Source of the DNA: an uncultured Lachnospiraceae bacterium
Lineage (GTDB): Bacteria > Bacillota > Clostridia > Lachnospirales > Lachnospiraceae
Assembly (NCBI GenBank): GCA_900553305.1
Contig: USDI01000004.1
Location: 1 to 28,939 of the forward strand
Length of the DNA: 28,939 nucleotides
Direction of reading: 5' to 3'
Shown: piece by piece, positions 17,622 to 25,178 of the stretch
How positions within the stretch are numbered: the first letter of the stretch is position 1
Layout: every line of letters begins with the position of its first letter
The notes under the pieces: model-generated
The model's database searches: none
Seen by the model: only the letters and a program-made list of their open reading frames with translations
Told to the model about the DNA's origin: nothing
Program-made: the position numbers and the translations under genes

Positions 17622-18977
17622 TCACCCTTCCCGGTCTGCCGGCAGCTTCCGGAAGAAACCAATCGTAAACGGAATACAGATCAGACCGGCAAGCACATCC
17701 GCTGCTGCCTGTGCATACTGCACTCCGGCAATTCCAAAAGCATACTGCATGATTAAAATCAGTGGGATAAAGCATAAACCATTCCGCAGTGTAGACAGGA
17801 AGGTCGCATTCAGCTTATATCCGATACTCTGGAACATCATATTGTTACACACACTGAACGGTACGAGAAACAGTGCCAGACACTGTGCCCGCATCGCCGG
17901 AATTCCAATGGCAATGACCTGCGGATCATTCCGGAACCATGCCACAACCGTTCCTGCCGCAAAAAAGCCGACCATGGCAAATACACCCAGCATCACCGTT
18001 CCAAAGATCCATGTAAAATAAAATCCCTTTCTTACCCTCGAGAACTTACCGGCACCATAATTAAAGCCCGCAACCGGCTGAAAGCCCTGACCGATGCCAA
18101 GTCCGACACCGAAAATAAACATGCTGATCCGGTTTATAATACTCATGGCAGCAATCGCGGCATCCCCGTAAACACCTGCCGTATGATTCAGCACCATCGT
18201 GGAAATGCTGGCAAGTCCCTGACGCGCCAGACTCGGAAGTCCTGTGGTCACAATCTCACCAAGCGTCTTAACCGTAAAGCTGATATAACGGATCGAAAAT
18301 GTTGTCTGCGTCTTTTTCCGCAAAAACATACTGAGCAGGATACCAAAGGAAAGATACTGGCTGATTGCAGTTGCAAGTCCGGCTCCTCCAATTCCCATAT
18401 GCAGCACCCGGATGAAAAACGCGTCCAGAAAAATATTTAAAAATCCACCGCTCGTAAGACCGATCATGGCAAAAAATGCCCGTCCCTCATACCGCAGAAT
18501 ATTATTCATCACACAGCTGCTTACCATGGCAGGCGCCGCAAGCAGAATATAAAATGCATATCCCCTGGCAAAAGGAAGAATGGTATCTGTACTTCCAAGC
18601 AGCCTCACTAACGGCGTCAGAAAGCACAATCCCAGAATCAATACAACCGTACCGGAAATCAGCGCCGCATAAAAGCTTGTCGCGGAATACCTTCTGGCAT
18701 CCTCAACCTCTCTGGCTCCCAGTCTGCGGCTTATTATACTTCCGGCTCCATGTCCGAACATGAATCCCAACGCCTGCAGAATCGCCATCAGTCCAAACAC
18801 AACGCCGGTTGCCCCACTCGCAGAAGTTCCCAGTGTTCCGACAAAATAGGTATCTGCCATATTATAAAGATTGGTAACCAGCATACTGATCGTTGTCGGC
18901 AGACCCAGCTCCAAAATGAGCTTTTCTACCGGCTGCCTGGTCATACGGTCATACTGTGACTGCTTTTCCCTGCTCAT
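17622..18977 (-). CDS. MATE family efflux transporter
   Basis: A 451-aa multidrug and toxin extrusion-type transporter with about twelve hydrophobic helices in two similar halves. Family landmarks include PVEKLILELGLPTTISMLVTNLYNMADTYFVG at the N-terminus and GIGQGFQPVAGFNYGAG at the start of the second half. These proteins export cationic compounds using a sodium or proton gradient. The start is placed at the ATG of MSREKQ because AAAGAGGAG lies 4 nt upstream; the frame is open 12 codons further but without a ribosome site. It lies 51 nt downstream of the FAD protein and may share its transcript. Substrate unknown. It is not part of the EPS cluster by position. Confidence 0.93.
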   Translation of the reverse strand: MSREKQSQYDRMTRQPVEKLILELGLPTTISMLVTNLYNMADTYFVGTLGTSASGATGVVFGLMAILQALGFMFGHGAGSIISRRLGAREVEDARRYSATSFYAALISGTVVLILGLCFLTPLVRLLGSTDTILPFARGYAFYILLAAPAMVSSCVMNNILRYEGRAFFAMIGLTSGGFLNIFLDAFFIRVLHMGIGGAGLATAISQYLSFGILLSMFLRKKTQTTFSIRYISFTVKTLGEIVTTGLPSLARQGLASISTMVLNHTAGVYGDAAIAAMSIINRISMFIFGVGLGIGQGFQPVAGFNYGAGKFSRVRKGFYFTWIFGTVMLGVFAMVGFFAAGTVVAWFRNDPQVIAIGIPAMRAQCLALFLVPFSVCNNMMFQSIGYKLNATFLSTLRNGLCFIPLILIMQYAFGIAGVQYAQAAADVLAGLICIPFTIGFFRKLPADREG

Positions 18978-19028
18978 AATGCTCCTCTTTGTATCCGCTA
19001 GACACCTCTGCAAATACTTCTCTATGTA

Positions 19029-20393
19029 TTACTGCACAATCTGTCTAGCGACATAAACACCGCTTGCAGACGCATGGGACAGAGAGTGGGTTACCCCGCT
19101 GCCGTCACCGATAATATACAGTCCCTTATGGCAGCTTTCCAGATTTTCATCCAGTTCAACTTCCATATTATAAAACTTCACCTCAACACCATAAAGCAGC
19201 GTATCGTCATTGGCCGTACCCGGTGCGATCTTATCGAGAGCATAAATCATTTCGATAATACCATCTAAAATACGCTTTGGAAGCACCAGACTTAAATCCC
19301 CCGGTGTTGCAGAAAGGGTTGGCTCCACAAGTCCCTCTTCGATTCTCTTCGCGTTACTTCTTCGTCCTCTTACCAGATCCCCGAAACGCTGTACGATAAC
19401 ACCGCCTCCGAGCATATTGGAAAGTCTTGCTATACTTTCACCGTATCCGTTACTGTCCTTGAACGGCTCGGAGAAGTGCTTGGATACCAGCAGGGCAAAG
19501 TTGGTATTTTCGGTCTGCTTATCGGCACCCTCATAGCTGTGCCCGTTTACGGTAACGATTCCGTTCGTGTTTTCATTTACCACGATACCGTGCGGGTTCA
19601 TACAGAAGGTCCGGACCGAGTCCTCAAACTTTTCGGTACGGTACACGATCTTGCTCTCATAAAGCTCATCTGTCAGATGGGAGAAGATTACCGCCGGAAG
19701 TTCGACACGCACACCAATATCGACACGGTTCGATTTGGTATTGATCTGTAAGTCCTTACAGATCTGCTCCATCCACTTACTTCCGCTTCGTCCAACAGAA
19801 ATGATACACTTATCGGAATAATAAGAGCCGCCTTCACAAACAACCTCATATCCTTCGTCGAGCGCCTTTACCGTCTGAACCGGTGTATCAAAATAAAAGT
19901 CCACCTTATCCTTAAGCTCTGCATAAAGATTTCCCAATACAATCAGGTTAATATCCGTTCCCAGATGACGCACGGAAGCATCCAGCAGATTCAGCTTATT
20001 CTGCAGACAGATCTTCTTAAAGGCCGTACCGGAGGTCGAATACAGCTTCGTCCCCTCACCGCCGAACTTCATATTAATGTCATCCACATATTTCATCAGA
20101 TCAATCGCCTGGCTTCTGCCAATGTATTCGTATAAGGTTCCGCCGAATGCGTTGGTGATGTTGTATTTTCCATCGGAGAAAGCACCTGCTCCTCCGAAAC
20201 CGCTCATGATCGAGCAGCTCTTACAATTGACACAATTCTTTACCTTTACTCCGTCAATCGGGCAGTGACGCTTATCAAGCGCGTGACCTGCCTCAAAAAC
20301 TGCAATCTTTACATCTTTACTGCGCTGTACCATCTCATATGCAGAAAAAATTCCTCCCGGACCTGCTCCAATGATGATCACATCGTATTTCAT
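19029..20393 (-). CDS. NAD(P)/FAD-dependent oxidoreductase, COG2509-like
   Basis: A 454-aa flavoprotein. The dinucleotide-binding loop GAGPGG is at 9-14 with Glu34 (VFEAG) ending the second strand. The C-terminal FAD segment is GLYIIGDGSGVTHSLSHASASG. A cysteine cluster Cys44, Cys54, Cys57, Cys60 (the last three spaced C-x2-C-x2-C) suggests an iron-sulfur site or a redox pair. RHCPIDG and the FGGAGAFSDGK stretch after it are typical of COG2509 uncharacterised FAD-dependent dehydrogenases. The substrate of this family is not established. The ATG is preceded by AGGATGG at a long spacing and by a promoter at 20430-20458. The MATE gene follows after 51 nt. Confidence 0.88.
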   Translation of the reverse strand: MKYDVIIIGAGPGGIFSAYEMVQRSKDVKIAVFEAGHALDKRHCPIDGVKVKNCVNCKSCSIMSGFGGAGAFSDGKYNITNAFGGTLYEYIGRSQAIDLMKYVDDINMKFGGEGTKLYSTSGTAFKKICLQNKLNLLDASVRHLGTDINLIVLGNLYAELKDKVDFYFDTPVQTVKALDEGYEVVCEGGSYYSDKCIISVGRSGSKWMEQICKDLQINTKSNRVDIGVRVELPAVIFSHLTDELYESKIVYRTEKFEDSVRTFCMNPHGIVVNENTNGIVTVNGHSYEGADKQTENTNFALLVSKHFSEPFKDSNGYGESIARLSNMLGGGVIVQRFGDLVRGRRSNAKRIEEGLVEPTLSATPGDLSLVLPKRILDGIIEMIYALDKIAPGTANDDTLLYGVEVKFYNMEVELDENLESCHKGLYIIGDGSGVTHSLSHASASGVYVARQIVQ

Positions 20394-20429
20394 CCCTGAA
20401 TTCCATCCTTTCCTTATTATTCATTCCTT

Positions 20430-20458
20430 ATCATAATGATATGAGTATCAAAAGTAAA
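20430..20458 (-). promoter_or_regulatory. Predicted sigma-A promoter of the FAD protein gene
   Basis: On the minus strand TTTACT (-35, 20458-20453) and TATGAT (-10, 20435-20430) are separated by 17 nt; matches are 4 of 6 and 5 of 6. It lies 37 nt upstream of the start codon. The -10 lies inside a TATCAT-A-ATGATA inverted repeat that could be an operator. Confidence 0.5.
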
Positions 20459-20538
20459 TTTTGCCACTCATTAATGCATCCGAATGCTGCATTGCTATGC
20501 GCTACACAATTTCCAAGTCTGCTTTTCCATCGGATCTG

Positions 20539-21009
20539 TCAGAAGCCTTCCTTCTTCCTCTGAAGACGCATTTCCCGGCGTTTCTCACCGGCTTCCCATT
20601 CTGCCTTCTGGGCTTCTGTCTCAATCACGATCCCCGGAACCTCCACCGGGCGTTCATTTTCATCCATCGCAACCACTGAAAAATAAGCACGGTTAATCGG
20701 ATGGCGCATGCCATTCATATCTTCAATATAAACATCCACACGCACCTCCATGGATGTTGTTCCCACATGGGTGATTCTTCCGATTAACACCACCATGTCC
20801 CTCTGGTAAGCCGGACACATAAACCGCAGATTATCAATGGCAACCGTTGTCACATCTTTCCTGCAGTGACGGATCGCCACAAGTGCTGAAAGCTCATCCA
20901 TCCATTCCACAAGCTTACCGCCAAACAATCTGCCTGCTCCGTTCAGATGCTCCGGTCTTATAAGATAAATCATTTCCATTTGCGAATCGCTTACTTTTCT
21001 TGCTTCCAT
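20539..21009 (-). CDS. Acyl-CoA thioesterase, hotdog fold (YciA/BACH-like)
   Basis: A 156-aa single hotdog-domain protein. Landmarks: LNGAGRLFGGKLVEWMDELSALVA, where the Asp in EWMDE is the expected catalytic residue, then RFMCPAYQRDMVVLIGRITHVG and YFSVVAMDENERPVEVP. This family hydrolyses acyl-CoA thioesters in the cytoplasm. The ATG at 21009 is chosen because AAAGGA lies 6 nt upstream. The frame extends 15 codons further into the tandem repeat array (start 21054) but with no ribosome site there, so those codons are probably leader. The last 25 residues are highly charged. It is probably transcribed from the promoter at 21402-21430 through about 360 nt of repeats, which is unusual. Confidence 0.92.
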   Translation of the reverse strand: MEARKVSDSQMEMIYLIRPEHLNGAGRLFGGKLVEWMDELSALVAIRHCRKDVTTVAIDNLRFMCPAYQRDMVVLIGRITHVGTTSMEVRVDVYIEDMNGMRHPINRAYFSVVAMDENERPVEVPGIVIETEAQKAEWEAGEKRREMRLQRKKEGF

Positions 21010-21020
21010 AGGTTTCCTTT

Positions 21021-21382
21021 GCTTCGCAGCCGCTTGTTCTCTTCTTCTTTCCATACTCGCATGCCCGTGCTCCGCACTCCCTGTCGTACTTCGTCCGACG
21101 CATGCTCGTTAAGGAGTGCAGAAAAACAAATGTCTGCTTCGCAGCCGCTTGCTCTCTTCTTCTTTCCATACTCGCATGCCCGTGCTTCGCACTCCCTGTC
21201 GTACTTCGTCCGACGCATGCTCGTTAAAGAGTGCAGAAAAACAAATGTCTGCTTCGCAGCCGCTTGCTCTCTTCTTCTTTCCATACTCGCATGCCCGTGC
21301 TTCGCACTCCCTGTCGTACTTCGTCCGACGCATGCTCGTTAAAGAGTGCAGAAAAACAAATGTCTGCTTCGCAGCCGCTTGT
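21021..21382. repeat. Tandem repeat array, 115-bp unit, 3.1 copies
   Basis: Units begin at 21021, 21136 and 21251, and a partial fourth of about 17 bp begins at 21366. Copies two and three are essentially identical; the copy nearest the thioesterase differs at a few positions, including GTGCTCCGCAC for GTGCTTCGCAC. Each unit contains GCACTC/GAGTGC (6 bp), GTGC-GAA-GCAC, GCAGA/TCTGC and two GCATGC palindromes, so RNA from the minus strand could fold strongly. Because 115 is not a multiple of three, any open frame changes phase in each unit, arguing against a repeat protein. The array lies between two divergent promoters and one gene start. It is not a CRISPR: there are no spacers. Confidence 0.95.
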
Positions 21383-21401
21383 TTTTCTTTGCACTCTTTA
21401 C

Positions 21402-21430
21402 ATTATGGCATAAATTTGACCGGAACACAA
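21402..21430 (-). promoter_or_regulatory. Predicted promoter of the thioesterase gene, upstream of the repeat array
   Basis: On the minus strand TTGTGT (-35, 21430-21425) and CATAAT (-10, 21407-21402) are 17 nt apart; matches are 3 of 6 and 5 of 6. If used, transcription starts near 21395 and the whole repeat array becomes the 5' leader. Confidence 0.4.
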
Positions 21431-21449
21431 TTCCTTATCGACTTCCGAC

Positions 21450-21478
21450 TTGTGAAATGCATGGAAATATCCTATAAT
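21450..21478 (+). promoter_or_regulatory. Predicted sigma-A promoter of the FRG-ABC transporter operon
   Basis: TTGTGA (-35, 21450-21455) and a perfect TATAAT (-10, 21473-21478) are separated by 17 nt. Transcription would begin near 21485, 37 nt before the FRG gene start. It is 20 nt from the divergent thioesterase promoter, so regulation of the two could be linked. Confidence 0.65.
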
Positions 21479-21521
21479 CAGACTGGTATTGTTTATTATT
21501 TATCATACGAGGTACTTGATC

Positions 21522-22271
21522 ATGATTATTCAGGAAATTCATACCATGGATGAGCTGCTTCATTTCGTAAGCGGCCTGACAAAGAAGCATGGGTTGAAAC
21601 TGTGGTATCGCGGCGAAGAGAATTCGGAGCTGTCCTTAATCCCCTCGATCCAGCGGAGCCAGAAGCGGATTGATGTGGAACGTTACATTACCAACGATTT
21701 TTATATCCGGGCAAGACAGATTATGAAGAATCCCCCGGAAAAACATAACTACGCCGCATGGGTTTCCATTATGCAGCACTACGGACTTCCCACGCGGATG
21801 CTGGACTGGAGCCAGTCACCACTGATTGCCTCCTTCTTTGCAACCGAAACCTATAAGGTGCATCCCACACTGGATGCCTGCGTATGGGTTCTGGTTCCTG
21901 CCCGTCTTAACGAACAGGAAAGCTTCGGGCACTGCATTTATCCGATTGATGCAGACACCACACAGGAAATGCTGCTGCCGGCCTTCAAGCACAATCACCA
22001 CAATCCGGAGGTTGCCGACCGCATCCTCGCCTGCAGCTCTACCGACAACAACCTGCGTATGTATGTGCAGCAGTCGAACTTCACCGTACACAATTCTCTG
22101 CAGAGACTCGAAGACATCTGCGATGAGAATACCTTATATAAAATCATTATTCCATGTGAGCGCAAGAAATACTTCATCGACAGCCTGCGTGTGTTCGGCA
22201 TCACGGAAGGATCCATTTATCCGGATCTGGATCACATTTCCAGCGACTTACGAGATTCCTACGGGATTTAA
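21522..22271 (+). CDS. FRG domain protein
   Basis: A 249-aa soluble protein. The FRG-domain motifs are clear: KLWYRGEENSEL around residues 26-37 (the F/Y-R-G signature) and, from 85, QHYGLPTRMLDW followed by SQSPLIASFFA. The domain's biochemical function is not established in what I know; it is found in many bacterial proteins of accessory and stress contexts. The start ATG at 21522 has GAGG 9 nt upstream; the in-frame ATG at 21489 would begin at the predicted transcription start and is rejected. It is the first gene of an operon, 15 nt upstream of the sugar ABC ATPase, a pairing worth testing. There is no signal peptide or helix. Confidence 0.88.
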   Translation: MIIQEIHTMDELLHFVSGLTKKHGLKLWYRGEENSELSLIPSIQRSQKRIDVERYITNDFYIRARQIMKNPPEKHNYAAWVSIMQHYGLPTRMLDWSQSPLIASFFATETYKVHPTLDACVWVLVPARLNEQESFGHCIYPIDADTTQEMLLPAFKHNHHNPEVADRILACSSTDNNLRMYVQQSNFTVHNSLQRLEDICDENTLYKIIIPCERKKYFIDSLRVFGITEGSIYPDLDHISSDLRDSYGI

Positions 22272-22286
22272 GAAAAGGGGGCCCCT

Positions 22287-23393
22287 ATGAAAATTGTATT
22301 AGAGCACTTAACGAAAAAATTTCCTAACCGCAACAAAAAAATCCGCGAGGATGTGATTGCCGTCAATGATTTTTCCTTTGAAATTCCGGACGGCAAGCTG
22401 ATCGGACTTCTCGGTCCTTCCGGCTGTGGCAAGAGTACCGCTTTGAACCTGATCAGCGGTCTGTTAAAGCCAAGTGAAGGCAAAATTTTCTTCGGAGAGG
22501 ACGAGGTAACCAATCTTCCTGCGGAAAACAGAGGCGTCGGGCTCGTATTCCAGAACTATGCCCTGTATCCGCATCTGACGGTAAAGCAGAACATCCAGTT
22601 TCCTCTTGAGAATTTAAAAGGAAAGGACAAGCTTTCCAAAGAAGAAATGAACCGCCGCGTATTAGAGGCTGCAAAGCTTGTTCAGATTGAAATGCTGATG
22701 GATCGTAAGCCCAGTGAGCTTTCCGGCGGTCAGCAGCAGCGTGTTGCCATTGCCCGTGCATTAGTAAAAATGCCGAAGGTCCTTCTGCTTGACGAGCCTT
22801 TATCCAATCTGGATGCCAGACTCCGTCTGCAGACCCGGGAGGAGCTGCGCCGGATCCAGTGCGAAACCAAAATCACAACCGTCTTTGTCACCCACGATCA
22901 GGAAGAAGCCATGAGCATTTCCGATATGATCATTGTCATGAAAGAGGGCGTGATCCAGCAGATCGGAAAGCCGCAGGAGGTTTATGACAATCCTGCCAAT
23001 CTGTTCGTTGCGAAGTTCCTCGGAACTCCTCCGATCAATGTCTTCCGCGGACAGGTCAGGGAGCACACCTTATATATAGGAAAGGATGCCATCTTTAAGG
23101 TAGGAGATGTTGCAGATCAGGAGATCTATGTCGGCGTTCGTCCGGAAGGCTTTATTCTGAACGAAAACGGTGCGCTTCACTGTGATCTGAACCGTCTTGA
23201 GGTCATGGGACGTGACGTGAGTGTCGTTTCTACCAAAGAAGAGTCCGAAAATGCCACGATCCGTTCCATTATCAGTGCCGAAAACTCCGTAGACACCAGC
23301 TCTCCGGTTGTTTCCTTTGATTTGAAACCCAATAAGGTATTTCTGTTCCACAAGGATAACGAGGAACGGATTCCTTATGAAATCAGCAAGTAA
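22287..23393 (+). CDS. Carbohydrate ABC transporter ATP-binding protein (MsmK/UgpC-like)
   Basis: A 368-aa ATPase of the carbohydrate-uptake CUT1 type. Walker A GPSGCGKST at 43-51, Q-loop Gln89, signature LSGGQ at 145-149, Walker B VLLLDE at 165-170, and H-loop His203 are all intact. Residues from about 235 form the C-terminal TOBE-type regulatory domain, which is divergent. It should energise import through the two permeases encoded next. A G-rich AAAAGGGGG site lies 7 nt before the ATG. It is part of a complete operon; many Firmicutes instead share one msmK ATPase among several transporters, so a dedicated one is notable. Confidence 0.96.
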   Translation: MKIVLEHLTKKFPNRNKKIREDVIAVNDFSFEIPDGKLIGLLGPSGCGKSTALNLISGLLKPSEGKIFFGEDEVTNLPAENRGVGLVFQNYALYPHLTVKQNIQFPLENLKGKDKLSKEEMNRRVLEAAKLVQIEMLMDRKPSELSGGQQQRVAIARALVKMPKVLLLDEPLSNLDARLRLQTREELRRIQCETKITTVFVTHDQEEAMSISDMIIVMKEGVIQQIGKPQEVYDNPANLFVAKFLGTPPINVFRGQVREHTLYIGKDAIFKVGDVADQEIYVGVRPEGFILNENGALHCDLNRLEVMGRDVSVVSTKEESENATIRSIISAENSVDTSSPVVSFDLKPNKVFLFHKDNEERIPYEISK

Positions 23394-23407
23394 AGGAGGC
23401 TCCCGCC

Positions 23408-24301
23408 ATGATGGAAAAAAATAACCTCAAAGGGTGGCTTTACCTGCTGCCCGCGTTCCTGTTTCTGGGCGTGTTTATGATTTATCCCTTAATTGATGTA
23501 TTCGTATATTCCTTTGAAGAAGGCTATAATTCCGCTTCTCAGACCTACTTCGGTGTCGGACTTTATAACTATTCCTATGTATTGCATGACACTTATTTCC
23601 TGCAGGCTGTGAAGAATACCTTTCTTCTTGTCATTATTACCGTGCCGCTTTCCACGCTCCTTGCCCTGTTCATTTCACTGGGTTTAAGCTCCATCAAGCC
23701 CTTAAAGGAGCTGTTTGAAACGATCTATTTCCTGCCCTATGTAACGAACACCCTGGCCGTCGGTCTGGTATTTATGATTCTGTTCAAAAAGACTGCCTAC
23801 ACAGACGGTATGGTGAATCTCCTGATTCAGGCTTTCGGCGGACATTCCGTGGATTTCATTGACGGTCCCTACTGGGCGAAAATGTTCGTGCTTTGCTTTT
23901 ATACGATATGGGTGGTTCTTCCCTTTAAAATCCTGATTCTGACAAGTGCACTGGCTTCCGTGAACCAGACCTATTACAATGCCGCCAAGGTAGATGGTAC
24001 TTCTCGTGCGAGAATCTTCCGCAAGATTACCCTGCCGATGATCTCTCCCATGATTTTTTATCTGGTCATCACCGGATTCATCGGCGCATTCAAGGCCTAC
24101 AGCGATGCCGTTGCGTTGTTCGGTACGGATCTGAATGCCGCTGAAATGAACACCATCGTCGGCTATGTTTACGACATGCTTTACGGTAACAGCGGTGGCT
24201 ATCCTTCCTATGCGTCGGCAGCCGCCATCATCCTGTTTACCATTGTTCTGACCATTACCTGCATCAATCTTCTGGTCAGCAAAAAGCATGTATATTATTA
24301 A
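23408..24301 (+). CDS. Carbohydrate ABC transporter permease (MsmF/UgpA-like)
   Basis: A 297-aa membrane protein with six predicted helices, the first at about residues 10-30. The EAA loop that contacts the ATPase is AAKVDGTSRARIFRKITLPM. It is the first of the two CUT1 permeases that form the channel. The gene starts ATGATG with AAAGGAGG upstream; either ATG may be used. It overlaps nothing and ends 13 nt before the next start. It imports an oligosaccharide or sugar alcohol in this family; the substrate cannot be read here. Confidence 0.95.
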   Translation: MMEKNNLKGWLYLLPAFLFLGVFMIYPLIDVFVYSFEEGYNSASQTYFGVGLYNYSYVLHDTYFLQAVKNTFLLVIITVPLSTLLALFISLGLSSIKPLKELFETIYFLPYVTNTLAVGLVFMILFKKTAYTDGMVNLLIQAFGGHSVDFIDGPYWAKMFVLCFYTIWVVLPFKILILTSALASVNQTYYNAAKVDGTSRARIFRKITLPMISPMIFYLVITGFIGAFKAYSDAVALFGTDLNAAEMNTIVGYVYDMLYGNSGGYPSYASAAAIILFTIVLTITCINLLVSKKHVYY

Positions 24302-24314
24302 GGAGGACACTGCC

Positions 24315-25178
24315 ATGGATTACGAAAAGATTCAAAAATCTGCCAAAGTAAAAGGCATTGTCAGAAATGTTGTGATTTATACCCTGCTGATCTTCTGGGC
24401 GATTATGGTTCTGTTTCCTTTTTACTGGATGATCCTGACCTCCGTAAAAAGCTACAGCTCCTACAACAGTGAATATGTTCCATCATTTTTTACCCTGTCA
24501 CCGACGATGCAGAACTATATCGATGCATTTACCACGGTTTCTTTAGGAAGATACCTTTGGAACACCCTGATTTTTACCGTGATTACCACCGCGATTATGC
24601 TGGTTGTGATTACGCTTGCTGCATTCGCCTTTGCAAGACTGGAATTCCGCGGCAAGAATATTGCCTTTGCGCTGTTCCTGTCCTTAATGATGATCCCGAA
24701 CGAGCTGGTGATCATCACGAACTTTGTCACCATTACAAACCTCGATCTGCGGAACAGCTTTTTAGGGTTGATTCTGCCGTCCGTGACTTCGGTTTTCTAC
24801 ATCTATCTGCTGCGTGAAAATTTTGCACAGATTCCGGACGAGCTTTATTATGCCGCCAAGGTGGATGGCACCTCGGATCTGCGCTACCTGCGTAAGGTCA
24901 TGATCCCGATCTGCCGCCCGACACTCATTACCATCATTATCCTGAAAGTCATCGAATGTTGGAATTCCTATGTATGGCCACGGTTGATTACCGATGATCC
25001 GAACTACTATCTGGTATCCAACGGTATTCAGGAAATCCGTGAAAACGGCTTCGGCCGTGAGAACATCCCCGCCATGATGGCTGCGGTTGTAGTGATTTCC
25101 CTGCCGCTTATCGTGTTGTTCCTGATTTTCCGTAAAAAGGTCATGGCAGGCGTATCGAGAGGAGGTACAAAGGGATGA
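24315..25178 (+). CDS. Carbohydrate ABC transporter permease (MsmG/UgpE-like)
   Basis: A 287-aa membrane protein with six helices. The EAA loop is AAKVDGTSDLRYLRKVMIPI, and MMIPNELVIITNF is typical of the second CUT1 permease. The start is the ATG at 24315 because AAGGAGG lies 8 nt upstream; the frame extends nine codons further but lacks a ribosome site. Its stop overlaps the start of the solute-binding gene (ATGA, 25175-25178), so the two are translationally coupled. Confidence 0.95.
   Translation: MDYEKIQKSAKVKGIVRNVVIYTLLIFWAIMVLFPFYWMILTSVKSYSSYNSEYVPSFFTLSPTMQNYIDAFTTVSLGRYLWNTLIFTVITTAIMLVVITLAAFAFARLEFRGKNIAFALFLSLMMIPNELVIITNFVTITNLDLRNSFLGLILPSVTSVFYIYLLRENFAQIPDELYYAAKVDGTSDLRYLRKVMIPICRPTLITIIILKVIECWNSYVWPRLITDDPNYYLVSNGIQEIRENGFGRENIPAMMAAVVVISLPLIVLFLIFRKKVMAGVSRGGTKG

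Noticed and set aside
17622..18977. MATE protein as the missing EPS flippase (Wzx)
   Set aside because: It has MATE-specific halves, lies 6 kb away behind unrelated genes and has its own context with the FAD protein.
21010..21054. Upstream start of the thioesterase (adding 15 residues from the repeat unit)
   Set aside because: The added residues are simply the repeat sequence found also in the other units, and only the ATG at 21009 has a ribosome site.
21021..21382. 115-bp repeats as a CRISPR array or a repeat-protein gene
   Set aside because: Units abut with no spacers, far exceed CRISPR repeat length, and 115 is not a multiple of three, so frames shift in each unit.
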